Positions 1 through 9,243 of a stretch of 64,000 nucleotides of DNA are shown one piece after another. Source of the stretch: an archaeon (GTDB taxonomy: Archaea > Iainarchaeota > Iainarchaeia > Iainarchaeales > DTGL01); the NCBI GenBank assembly GCA_029258755.1, contig JAPDKC010000010.1:1-64000 (forward strand), written 5' to 3'. The notes beneath the pieces are model-generated. The model searched no databases and had not been told where the DNA came from. It was given only the letters and a program-made list of their open reading frames with translations. A program made the position numbers and the translations under genes. Positions within the stretch are counted from its first letter, which is position 1. Each line of letters starts with the position of its first letter.

Positions 1-521
1 CAGGTGCCCATGGAAAGGAAACAAAAGGTATTTTTAGAGTGCATCAATTCCACAAGGTCGAGCAATTGATATTTGCTCCGAGAGACGTAGAGCTCTCTGA
101 AAAGCTGTTTGATGAAATGGTTGAAAACACGAAGCAGGCATTGCAAAAGCTAGATATTCCATATAGAGTTGTTAATATGTGCACAGCAGAACTTGCTGAT
201 CACGCAGCAAGGAAATATGACATTGAAGCCTGGTTTCCAGCGCAGTGCAGCTACAAGGAGTTAGCATCCATATCGAATTGTTTGGATTGGCAAGCGTATA
301 GAGGAAACATTGTTTACAGACTTAAAGATACGGGCAAGCTTGAGTATGCATACACGCTAAATGGTACTGGCATAGCAACATCACGCACAATATGTGCGAT
401 AGTGGAAAACTATCAGCAAGAAGATGGAAGCATAAGCATCCCCAAAGTTTTGCAGGAATATTTGGAGCCTTTTGAAAAAGCACCAAAGGAAGTTATACTG
501 CCTTACAAAAAAAGAATTTAA
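1..521 (+). CDS. serS: Seryl-tRNA synthetase, C-terminal part (gene starts upstream of window)
   Basis: Frame is open to the window edge (GAHGKETKGIFRVHQFHKVEQ); class II motif 2 FRVHQFHKVEQ and C-terminal motif 3 region (GTGIATSRTICAIVENYQ). Confidence 0.9.
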   Translation, partial: GAHGKETKGIFRVHQFHKVEQLIFAPRDVELSEKLFDEMVENTKQALQKLDIPYRVVNMCTAELADHAARKYDIEAWFPAQCSYKELASISNCLDWQAYRGNIVYRLKDTGKLEYAYTLNGTGIATSRTICAIVENYQQEDGSISIPKVLQEYLEPFEKAPKEVILPYKKRI

Positions 522-522
522 G

Positions 523-2025
523 TTATATTCTACCGAATTCAAGCTTGCCAACTGAAAGCTTCCAAAGCAGCTCAGGTAAATTGCTTATCTTCACTCTTTT
601 TTGTTCCATTGTGTCACGTTCGCGAATTGTCACAGTATCATCCTGCATTGTATCGTAATCTATAGTAATGGCATACGGAACACCAATTTCATCTACGCGG
701 GCATAGCGCCTGCCTATAGAGCCCTTTTCATCATAGAGACATGAAAACTTGTAATCTTCGAGCATAGAAAAAACTTGTTTTGCCTTTTCTGGCAAGCCAT
801 CTTTGCTCACTAGCGGGAAAACTGCAACAAAGTAAGGAGCCAACTGAGCTGGTAGAGCAAGGTATAGGCGCTCCGCTTTACCGCGCTTTTCCTTTCTTAT
901 CGCCTGATCTAAAATAACATAAAAGCTTCTATCTATTCCTGCAGAGAGCTCAAACACATGCGGAATGAATGTTTTGCCATCTTCGGTAACGCTTAAATCT
1001 TTTTTACTCTTTTCCGCATGCCCTTTAAGGTCGTAATCCGTGCGATAATTGCAAGCAACTAGCTCGATCCAGCCCAAATCAGTTAGCACTTCAAAGTCCC
1101 ATGTTTCCTTTGCATAGAAAGCTCTTTCTTCCTCGCTAAGCTCGCGGAAACGCATTTTTTGCTTCTCAATACCGCACTTTTCATAAAACTGCTGCAAGCG
1201 GGCTAACCAATAGGCAATAAGCTTGCCTGAAACAATTTTTTTCTTTACAGCTTCTTCGCAAGCAATTTCCGCTATGTGCTTGTTGTTGAGCCTTAGCAGT
1301 CTCAATTTGTAGTCACTAATATCATTAAAGTTTGCAACCTCGTCTATCTTTTCTGGATTGAAAAAAATCTCTATTTCCATCTGTCCCAGTTCGCGCTCTC
1401 TAAGTAAGGTTTGCTTTGGAGCTATCTCATTGCGAAAAGAGGAACCAGCTTGCGCGATTCCTAAAGGTAGCTTTTCCCTTGAGCTTTTATAGATGCGAGC
1501 AAAATCGAGGAATATATTTTGGCACGTTTCTGGCCTCAAGAAGCATTCTTGGCTTTGCGTAGCACCTATAAGCACGCGCATCATCATATTAAACAATCTT
1601 ACATCGCTTAACTCACCTTTGCATTTTGGGCATTTTATGTTATGCTTTTTTATCAACGCATCCATTTCTTCTATTGCCATGGATTCTGGCACATGCTTAT
1701 TTATTTTTTCTTCAATTAGTTTATCTGCTCTAAACCACGCATGACATTTTTTGCATTGTACTATGGGATCGTTAAATGATTTTAGATGCCCAGAAGCTTC
1801 AAAGACCTCTTTGGGCAAAATAACAGAACCGCTTATCTCTAGCAAGCGTTCCCTTTCCACAAGTTCTTTGCGCCAGAAGTTTATCAGATTGTTTCTTATT
1901 CTTACGCCTATAGGCCCAAATTCCCAGAAGCCTGCAGGCTTACTTGCATAAATTTCTGCTGTCGGAAAGAAGAGTTGCCTTCTTAAAGCAAGATTCTGCA
2001 ATTCTTCCCTGGGCATAGCTATCAC
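523..2025 (-). CDS. glyS: Glycyl-tRNA synthetase (archaeal/eukaryotic alpha2 type)
   Basis: 500 aa; RRQLFFPTAEIYASKPAGFWEFGPIG, CxxC zinc elements, RPETCQNIFLDF, SFRNEIAPKQTLLRERELGQMEIEIFF. Confidence 0.93.
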   Translation of the reverse strand: MIAMPREELQNLALRRQLFFPTAEIYASKPAGFWEFGPIGVRIRNNLINFWRKELVERERLLEISGSVILPKEVFEASGHLKSFNDPIVQCKKCHAWFRADKLIEEKINKHVPESMAIEEMDALIKKHNIKCPKCKGELSDVRLFNMMMRVLIGATQSQECFLRPETCQNIFLDFARIYKSSREKLPLGIAQAGSSFRNEIAPKQTLLRERELGQMEIEIFFNPEKIDEVANFNDISDYKLRLLRLNNKHIAEIACEEAVKKKIVSGKLIAYWLARLQQFYEKCGIEKQKMRFRELSEEERAFYAKETWDFEVLTDLGWIELVACNYRTDYDLKGHAEKSKKDLSVTEDGKTFIPHVFELSAGIDRSFYVILDQAIRKEKRGKAERLYLALPAQLAPYFVAVFPLVSKDGLPEKAKQVFSMLEDYKFSCLYDEKGSIGRRYARVDEIGVPYAITIDYDTMQDDTVTIRERDTMEQKRVKISNLPELLWKLSVGKLEFGRI

Positions 2026-2133
2026 ACGATATTAAAAATAGCTTAAGCTAAGGTTTTTTAAAAGATGTCTTGGCATTAAACTCTAAGCTCTTTTAAAATG
2101 ATTTTCCCGATATATTTTTGCAAGGTGAGACAT

Positions 2134-2928
2134 ATGAACATAGAAGAGCTAAGGAAAAAGGTTCTTGAAAAAACGAAGAAAGAGGTCAAGGAACGCCTAG
2201 CTGGCAGAGAAATGCATATAATAAAGGCTGTTAACACGCTTGAGGATTTGGATTCTATTTTTAATACATTGTTTGAAGATGCACGCGATTGGTACTCTTT
2301 ACATTTTCCAGAGCTATTTCAGCTTGTTAAGGAACCTGAAAAAAGCTTAGCACTTATAGGCAATATTACTCTGCGGAAAAATTTCAAAAAGGAGGAAATA
2401 CTGAAATATTATGCAAACGAGAAAGTTGCTGAAGAGCTAGAGAAGAAAGCTAAAGAAAGCGCTGGTGCTGAGCTTAGCACAGAACAAGCCGAGGCATTGC
2501 AAGAACTTGCAAAAAGAGCCCTTGAAATTAGAAAGTATCGCGAAGCCCTTGCTGATTTTATCGAAAAAGAAGTGCAAGTAAGGCTACCTAATTTAGCTAA
2601 AGTTGCTGGCCCAATTTTGGGCGCACGCTTGCTTCGCGAAGCCAAATCACTTAAAAAACTTGCTTTTATGCCAGCCTCAACCATACAGGTGATTGGAGCT
2701 GAAAAAGCATTATTTAAGCATTTACGCAAAGGAACCAAGCCACCAAAGCATGGAATAATATTCCAACATCCTTTGCTTAGAAAGGTAAAAAGAGAGAACC
2801 GCGGCAAGATGGCTCGCGCACTAGCAAACAAGATAAGCCTAGCAATAAAAGCTGATTATTTCGGAAAAAGCGATATAGGAGAAAAGCTTATTAAGGAACT
2901 CGAGGAAAAAGCAAAACAATTGAGCTAA
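2134..2928 (+). CDS. Nop5/Nop56-family C/D RNP core protein lacking the N-terminal domain
   Basis: WYSLHFPEL, ASTIQVIGAEKALFKHLRKGTKPPKHGIIFQHPLL and RGKMARALANKISLAIKADYF match the Nop domain. ATG at 2134 follows SD AAGGTGAG; ORF-track start 2098 is an in-frame extension. Confidence 0.88.
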   Translation: MNIEELRKKVLEKTKKEVKERLAGREMHIIKAVNTLEDLDSIFNTLFEDARDWYSLHFPELFQLVKEPEKSLALIGNITLRKNFKKEEILKYYANEKVAEELEKKAKESAGAELSTEQAEALQELAKRALEIRKYREALADFIEKEVQVRLPNLAKVAGPILGARLLREAKSLKKLAFMPASTIQVIGAEKALFKHLRKGTKPPKHGIIFQHPLLRKVKRENRGKMARALANKISLAIKADYFGKSDIGEKLIKELEEKAKQLS

Positions 2929-3036
2929 AAACTCAGAAATGTGAAAAACATATATTAAAAATATGTTTAATCCCTAATTGTCTGTAGTCTTTGATAGATA
3001 AAAACAGGGGGTGGAAAAATCAAGACAAAAATTTTT

Positions 3037-3819
3037 GTGATCGCAGTTATTGCAGTGATTGTATTGCCAATAGCTATTGCAGCATTTTTGCTTCCGTTGC
3101 CTGAGCAAGCAAAGCAGAGCAAAGCGCTTAAAGCACCAGTCATATCAAAAGCCAATGATCACTTTGTTCTAAATCCAGCAGGTTTACAGAAGATCGTCTT
3201 TATCCACTATAAAAAAGGTTACGCTAAACCACCTTGGGCCAACGGTGGTAAAAAGGAAACACAATGCTATGATTTCTTAGGTAAATGGGTTAAATGGAAA
3301 GAACTACCAGTAAATTATGTTATAGATCCTGACAATCCATACGGGCTTAGCGAAGAATTTGTGAGCGATGCTATTTATAAAGCAGCAGAGGAATGGGATG
3401 CTCATACTTCAGCGGAGCTATTTGGTAGCTATACAATCGATTATGAATCAAGCTGGGATTCTGATGCACCAGACGGCAGAAACGAGCTATTATTTGGCGA
3501 TTATCCTGAAGAAGGAGTCATTGCAGTCACTGTGGTTTGGGGTTACTTCTATGGAAAGCCTAGCGAGAGAAAAATAATAGAGTTCGATATACTCTTTGAT
3601 ACCGATTTTGTCTGGGGAGATGCTAGCGTTGATCCTAACGTAATGGATCTACAGAATATAGCTACGCACGAGTTAGGCCATGGTATTGGCTTAGATGACT
3701 TGTATGATACAGTTTGTTCGGAAGAAACGATGTATGGCTACTCCGACTATGGCGAAACCAAGAAAAGAACGCTTGAAGCAGGCGATATTACAGGCTTGCA
3801 AATACTCTATGGGGGTTAA
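3037..3819 (+). CDS. Secreted matrixin-like zinc metalloprotease
   Basis: N-terminal hydrophobic signal segment; HELGHGIGLDD (HExxHxxGxxD). Start uncertain: GTG 3037 or an upstream non-ATG codon. Confidence 0.75.
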   Translation: MIAVIAVIVLPIAIAAFLLPLPEQAKQSKALKAPVISKANDHFVLNPAGLQKIVFIHYKKGYAKPPWANGGKKETQCYDFLGKWVKWKELPVNYVIDPDNPYGLSEEFVSDAIYKAAEEWDAHTSAELFGSYTIDYESSWDSDAPDGRNELLFGDYPEEGVIAVTVVWGYFYGKPSERKIIEFDILFDTDFVWGDASVDPNVMDLQNIATHELGHGIGLDDLYDTVCSEETMYGYSDYGETKKRTLEAGDITGLQILYGG

Positions 3820-3850
3820 AGCCCCCATCTTTCTATTTTTTCTTCCCGAT
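3809..3850 (+). terminator. Hairpin plus T-tract at metalloprotease stop codon
   Basis: ATGGGGG-ttaaag-CCCCCAT hairpin (3809-3828), overlapping the TAA stop, followed by T-rich sequence. Confidence 0.55.
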
Positions 3851-3895
3851 TTTTTTATAATCATTTAATAACTTTTATCCCTTCTAACCCTTTAT

Positions 3896-4558
3896 ATGCG
3901 TGAGTTGTTTCCTGGCGTTTATAAATGGAAAGGCAAGCTCTGGACAAAAAATTTGGTGCCAGGGCAGCGTGTTTATAATGAGCGCTTGGAAGCATATGAA
4001 GGAATTGAGTATCGTTCTTGGGATCCTTTTCGCTCGAAGTTAGCTGCTGCTATCGTTAAGAAATTAAAAAACTTTCCAATTAGAAGTGGTTCGCGCTTGC
4101 TTTACTTAGGCATTGCTGAAGGAACAACCGCATCACATATAAGCGACATTATAGGAAAAAAAGGAGTTATATTTGGTGTAGACATAAGCGAGAAGTGTTT
4201 AGCGAAGCTTTTGCAGGTGTGTGAAAAAAGAAAGAATATCATTCCTTTTTTAGGGGATGCAAACAAGCCGGAAAGCTATGCGGAATATGTAAAAGAGATT
4301 AAGCCAACAATTCTTTACCAAGATGTCTCGCAAAAGAACCAAGCGGAAATTTTCAACAAAAACGCGAAGCTATTTCTTAAAAAAGGCGATTTCGGGCTTC
4401 TAGCACTTAAGGCACCAAGTATAAGCTCAACAAAAAAGCCCAGCAGGGTCTTTAGAAAGCAGGAAAAGATTTTGTTAGATGAATTCATCATTGTGGAAAC
4501 CGTGCCTTTAGCACCTTTTGAGAAAAAGCACCGTTTTTATGTTCTTAAGAAAAGGTGA
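3896..4558 (+). CDS. flpA: Fibrillarin-like rRNA/tRNA 2'-O-methyltransferase
   Basis: YEGIEYRSWDPFRSKLAAAI, LYLGIAEGTTASHISDIIG, ILYQDVSQKNQAEIF, LALKAPSI. Confidence 0.93.
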   Translation: MRELFPGVYKWKGKLWTKNLVPGQRVYNERLEAYEGIEYRSWDPFRSKLAAAIVKKLKNFPIRSGSRLLYLGIAEGTTASHISDIIGKKGVIFGVDISEKCLAKLLQVCEKRKNIIPFLGDANKPESYAEYVKEIKPTILYQDVSQKNQAEIFNKNAKLFLKKGDFGLLALKAPSISSTKKPSRVFRKQEKILLDEFIIVETVPLAPFEKKHRFYVLKKR

Positions 4559-4562
4559 TCGC

Positions 4563-5135
4563 TTGCTAGGAAGAAAGCTTGTTCATATGCTCTTTGGTTC
4601 TATTCTTATCCTTATCGGCTTTTACTATGGCGCTAATGCTTTAGCGTTAGTATCGTTTATAGCCCTGCTATTTGGAATTCCGATAGCTATGCTTATCAAA
4701 GCTGGCTATGCTGTGCCTGTTTTTTCGCTCGCTGTAGAGCTGTTTGGAAGAAAAAGCGAAAATGTTCCTGGCGAAGGAACGTTTATGTTTTTTGTAGGCG
4801 CTCTCATAGCATCTCTGTTTGCGATCTTCACTAGAAACTACGAAATAGCATATCTTGCTCTTTTACCTACAACATTTGGCGATGGTTTTGCTACGATTAT
4901 AGGCACGTACTTTGGAAGGCATAAAATTGTAGGCAAGAAAAGTTTGGAAGGAAGTTTAGCATTCTTTATCGGTTCTGCTTTAACACTCTACCTTTTTATT
5001 GGCTCTTTACATGTTTCCTTTATTGTAGCATTTTTAGCGATGCTTGTTGAGCTTATGCCTATTGATGACAACCTTGCTGTGCCTGTTTTTTCTTCCGCAA
5101 TTTTATACATAACCAAATTTTTTAACTTTTTCTAA
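4563..5135 (+). CDS. Dolichol kinase / phosphatidate cytidylyltransferase-like membrane protein
   Basis: RKLVHMLFGS start, multiple TM segments, TTFGDGFATIIGTYFGRHKIVGKKSLEGSLAFFIGS. TTG start after SD AAAAGGTGATC. Confidence 0.7.
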   Translation: MLGRKLVHMLFGSILILIGFYYGANALALVSFIALLFGIPIAMLIKAGYAVPVFSLAVELFGRKSENVPGEGTFMFFVGALIASLFAIFTRNYEIAYLALLPTTFGDGFATIIGTYFGRHKIVGKKSLEGSLAFFIGSALTLYLFIGSLHVSFIVAFLAMLVELMPIDDNLAVPVFSSAILYITKFFNFF

Positions 5136-5240
5136 GAAAAAGGTGAAAGAAAAAATTATGTAGTTTTAGAAATGTTTTTAAAGAAGCTTGTACTTATTTT
5201 TTAGCGTTCTTAATTTATTGCTTCTCAAGGGGGCTTTGGA

Positions 5241-7370
5241 ATGAAGCACAAAAAATTTTTGGCTAAGGTAAAGAAGCGCGATGGGCGAATAGTACCTTTC
5301 CAGAAGGAAAAGATTGAGGAAGCGATATGGAAAGCAGCTAAAGCTGTTGGTGGTAAGGATAGAAAGCTTGCTGCAAAGCTTGCAGACAAGGTTGTACATG
5401 AACTCAAGAAGAAGTTTGGCACCGCGATACCAACTGTTGAAGATATCCAAGATATGGTCGAAAAGGTGCTTATTGAGGAAGGACACGCAAAAACAGCAAA
5501 AGCATACATTCTTTATAGAGCAAAACGCTCTGCAATAAGGGATACGAAAGCATTTCTTGAGAGGTCGGCAAAAATAATAGAGGATTACGTGCTAGAAAGA
5601 GATTGGCGTGTAAGGGAAAACAGCAATGCTGGTTATTCGATTAGTGGGTTGCAAGCACATGTGAGTGATGTTATTATTTCCGAATATACGCTAACCCACA
5701 TATATCCGCCAGAAATAGCAAAGGCGCACAAGCAAGCGAGCTTTCACATTCATGATTTAGGCGTTGGCACATTTGCTGCTTATTGCGCTGGTTGGTCTTT
5801 AAAGCAGCTTCTGCAAGAGGGATTCAATGGTGTTCCGGGCAAAATAGCTTCAAGACCGGCTAAGCATTTTAGTGCAGCTTTGGGGCAAGCGGTAAACTTT
5901 ATGGGTACGCTACAAAACGAATGGGCTGGAGCACAAGCATTTAGCTCTTTCGACACTTACTTGGCGCCTTATGTCGCAAAGGACAAGCTTAACTACAAGC
6001 AAGTCAAGCAAGGCATACAGGAGTTTGTTTATTCTATAAACGCTACCTCGCGTTGGGGTAACCAAGTTCCATTCACAAACCTTACATTTGACTGGACTGT
6101 CCCAGAAGATTTAAAGGATGTGCCTGCTATCTGGGGCGGCAGGGAGCTAAAAGAAACCTATGCTGATTTCCAAGATGAAATGGATATGATAAATAGGGCT
6201 TTTATTGAAGTTATGATGGAAGGGGATATGAACGGAAGAATATTTACTTTCCCTATCCCCACCTACAACATAACGAGAGATTTCAACTGGGACAGCGAAA
6301 ACGCTTACTTGCTATTTGAGATGACCGCAAAATACGGTACGCCTTACTTCCAAAACTTTGTAAATTCATCTCTTAAGCCGAGCGATGTGCGCAGTATGTG
6401 CTGCCGCTTGCAGTTAGATGTTCGCGAGCTTCGAGTGAAAACAGGCGGCCTATTTGGTTCTGGGGAAAAAACGGGTTCAATAGGAGTTGTTACGATAAAT
6501 ATGCCTCAGATCGGATATTTAGCAAAAGATGATACTGACTTCTTCGAGAGATTGGATTACCTAATGTATTTAGCAAAAGAATCACTTGAGATAAAGCGCA
6601 AAGAAGTTGAAAAGAACATGCGCAACGGTTTGCTTCCATGGACAAAGCGCTATTTAGGCACATTAGATTTCCACTTCTCAACCATAGGGCTCATTGGAAT
6701 GAATGAAGCATGCTTAAACTTCCTCGGAAAAAGCATAGCCAGTAAGGAAGGTAAACGCTTTGCCTTAAAGGTCCTTGACTTCATGCGCTCTCGTTTGCAG
6801 GATTTCCAGGAAGAGACAGGAAATTTATACAATCTTGAAGCAACACCTGGTGAAGGAGCATCGCATAGATTAGCCAGAATAGATAAGAAAAACTATCCTG
6901 ATATAATAACTGCTGGAACAAGAGAAGCGCCATACTATACAAACTCAACTCATTTGCCTGTTGATTATACTGACGATATCTTTGAGGCCTTAGATCATCA
7001 AGATGAGTTGCAGTGCAAATACACTGGCGGCACAGTATTCCACGGGTTTATCGGCGAGCAGATAACTGATGTGGAAGCATGCAAGCAGCTTGTTAAGACT
7101 ATCGCATATAACTATAAGCTTCCATACTTCACCATAACACCTACATTTAGCATATGCCCTGTGCATGGCTACATACCAGGCAAGCACTATACATGCCCTA
7201 TAGAAATAGATGGAAAAGATCGTGTGAAGTGCGGTAAGCGAACAGAGGTTTATAGCAGAGTTGTTGGTTATTATAGACCTGTACAGAATTGGAACATTGG
7301 CAAGCAGCAGGAATTTGAAGAAAGAAGGACTTACTCGGTAGAGAAAGCAATAGCAAAAGTAAAGAAATGA
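5241..7370 (+). CDS. nrdD: Anaerobic ribonucleoside-triphosphate reductase
   Basis: N-terminal ATP-cone (VKKRDGRIVPFQKEKIEEAI); C-terminal glycyl radical motif RVVGYYRPVQNWNIGKQQEFEERRTY; CPVHGY/TCP metal site. Confidence 0.95.
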   Translation: MKHKKFLAKVKKRDGRIVPFQKEKIEEAIWKAAKAVGGKDRKLAAKLADKVVHELKKKFGTAIPTVEDIQDMVEKVLIEEGHAKTAKAYILYRAKRSAIRDTKAFLERSAKIIEDYVLERDWRVRENSNAGYSISGLQAHVSDVIISEYTLTHIYPPEIAKAHKQASFHIHDLGVGTFAAYCAGWSLKQLLQEGFNGVPGKIASRPAKHFSAALGQAVNFMGTLQNEWAGAQAFSSFDTYLAPYVAKDKLNYKQVKQGIQEFVYSINATSRWGNQVPFTNLTFDWTVPEDLKDVPAIWGGRELKETYADFQDEMDMINRAFIEVMMEGDMNGRIFTFPIPTYNITRDFNWDSENAYLLFEMTAKYGTPYFQNFVNSSLKPSDVRSMCCRLQLDVRELRVKTGGLFGSGEKTGSIGVVTINMPQIGYLAKDDTDFFERLDYLMYLAKESLEIKRKEVEKNMRNGLLPWTKRYLGTLDFHFSTIGLIGMNEACLNFLGKSIASKEGKRFALKVLDFMRSRLQDFQEETGNLYNLEATPGEGASHRLARIDKKNYPDIITAGTREAPYYTNSTHLPVDYTDDIFEALDHQDELQCKYTGGTVFHGFIGEQITDVEACKQLVKTIAYNYKLPYFTITPTFSICPVHGYIPGKHYTCPIEIDGKDRVKCGKRTEVYSRVVGYYRPVQNWNIGKQQEFEERRTYSVEKAIAKVKK

Positions 7371-7376
7371 TGCTCC

Positions 7377-8069
7377 ATGATCTTTCGCGGTCTGCAGAAA
7401 ACTACGCTTGTGGATTACCCTGGTTTGGTAGCCTGCACACTTTTTGTTGATAAATGTAATTTTCGCTGTCCCTTTTGCCAAAATGCTACGCTAGTGCTTG
7501 AGGAGGAAAAAAATGTAATAAGTGAGCGTGAAGTACTCGAATTTTTAAATAAAAGAAAAAAGGTTTTACAAGGAATTTGCATTACTGGCGGCGAGCCAAC
7601 ATTACATACTGAACTAAAGGAATTCTTGCCAAAGGTAAAGGAACTTGGATATAAGATAAAACTTGACACAAATGGCTCAAGACCCGATTTCGTAAGAGAG
7701 CTTATAGATTCTAAGCTTATCGACTATGTTGCCATGGATATAAAAGCACCTTTGGAAAAGTACGGTTTGGCAGCAGGAGTGAAGGTAAATAAAGAGGCTA
7801 TAAAAGAAAGCATATCTTTGCTCCTTGAAGGAAGAATTGACTATGAATTTAGAACAACTGTTGTGCCAACAATAATTGAGCTTGAAGATATGCCTAAGAT
7901 AGGTGAGCTTATAAAAGGTGCTAAAGCTTACTATCTGCAACAATTCGTAAATACCGTGCCTTTATTGGATCCAGAATTTGAAAAAATAATGCCTTATTCA
8001 AAAGAAACCTTGCAAAAAATGGCAGAAATGGTAAAACCTTATGTGAAAAAAGTTGGAATTAGAGCTTAG
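7377..8069 (+). CDS. nrdG: Anaerobic RNR activating radical SAM enzyme
   Basis: CNFRCPFCQN (CxxxCxxC), GITGGEPTLH; directly downstream of nrdD. Confidence 0.9.
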   Translation: MIFRGLQKTTLVDYPGLVACTLFVDKCNFRCPFCQNATLVLEEEKNVISEREVLEFLNKRKKVLQGICITGGEPTLHTELKEFLPKVKELGYKIKLDTNGSRPDFVRELIDSKLIDYVAMDIKAPLEKYGLAAGVKVNKEAIKESISLLLEGRIDYEFRTTVVPTIIELEDMPKIGELIKGAKAYYLQQFVNTVPLLDPEFEKIMPYSKETLQKMAEMVKPYVKKVGIRA

Positions 8070-9208
8070 TCTTTTCTCTCAAGCACGCAAAGCAGCTCTA
8101 TGTGCGGTGTTTGCGGGAACATATCGTAAGCTAAAAGCTCGACAACATTATAAAACTTCTTAAAAAAGAAAAGTTCGCGCCTAAAAACAATAGGATTGCA
8201 TACTAAGTAGATTATATTTTTTGGCTTTAATCGAAGTATGTGCTTAAGCGCCTTTTCTAAGCCCGCTCTAGGAGGGTCCAAAATCACAAAATCAAAATCC
8301 AAACTTTCTTTTCTTTTAAGATAGGTATAAACGTCCTGCTGTAAAAGCTTAACATTTGTTATGTCATTTATCTTCAAATTTATCGTGCCATAATCTATTG
8401 CTTCACTATTAATTTCAACCGCTTCAACGCTGGCACAATTTTCCGCAACAAAGCAGGATATTGCTGCACAGCCTGCATAGAGATCAAGCACATTGCCAGA
8501 AACTATTTCTTTTATTTTACGATATATCTGCAGAGCAACATAGCTATTGTTTTGGAAGAATGTGTTTGCTCCTATTCTAAAAACAATATCATCAAAGCGT
8601 TCCTCGATATAAGCTTTATTCCAAAATTGTTTTATAGAACCAAAGCTAGTGTCTGCTTTGCTGGAGTTTATACTCCATACAACAGAATCAAATTCTTGTT
8701 TGAGCTCCTCGGCAACCTTGCAAATTTTTTCATCCTCACTTGCGGTAACAAAATTGATCATATATTGATCTGTGAACTTTGCATGCCTTAAAACAACATA
8801 GCGCAAATATCCTTCATGCTTTATATAGTTGTAATCCTCTATTGCGTGTTTCAAAAAAACATCTCTAAGCACAGGCATTATTTCTGTGACCTTCTTTGAA
8901 TGTAAAAAACATTCCTGCAAATCCACAACATGTTTGTAAGTTCCTTTCTTTCGTAACCCCATTTTGCCAAATGCGCAAACAAGCTCAATCTTGTTGCGAT
9001 AGAAGAATTCTTCTGGAGAAGGCAAAACCTCAAGCTCGCGCTCAAAAAGCTTTTCTAAGTATGATTTTTTCATTTTAAGCTGGTCTTTGTAGCATACGTG
9101 CTGCAGGCTGCAGCCTCCGCATGTGTTGAAGTGTTTGCATGCCGGCTTCCTTTTTTTAACCTCTTCTGGAATTTTGAACGGAAGCATAATGAGTAATAAC
9201 AAAGTCAA
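8066..9208 (-). CDS. RNA (uracil-5-)-methyltransferase, TrmA/RlmD family
   Basis: N-terminal Fe-S cysteines (CKHFNTCGGCSLQH), VLDLYAGCAAISCFVAE, FVILDPPRAGLEK, YLVCNP. Confidence 0.88.
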   Translation of the reverse strand: MTLLLLIMLPFKIPEEVKKRKPACKHFNTCGGCSLQHVCYKDQLKMKKSYLEKLFERELEVLPSPEEFFYRNKIELVCAFGKMGLRKKGTYKHVVDLQECFLHSKKVTEIMPVLRDVFLKHAIEDYNYIKHEGYLRYVVLRHAKFTDQYMINFVTASEDEKICKVAEELKQEFDSVVWSINSSKADTSFGSIKQFWNKAYIEERFDDIVFRIGANTFFQNNSYVALQIYRKIKEIVSGNVLDLYAGCAAISCFVAENCASVEAVEINSEAIDYGTINLKINDITNVKLLQQDVYTYLKRKESLDFDFVILDPPRAGLEKALKHILRLKPKNIIYLVCNPIVFRRELFFFKKFYNVVELLAYDMFPQTPHIELLCVLERKD

Positions 9209-9243
9209 AAGTTTAATAAAATTTTTACAGTATAATAAAATCG

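Noticed and set aside
2946-2968. AAACATAT-N7-ATATGTTT inverted repeat
   Set aside because: Very AT-rich and short; likely chance or part of an ordinary promoter upstream of the metalloprotease.
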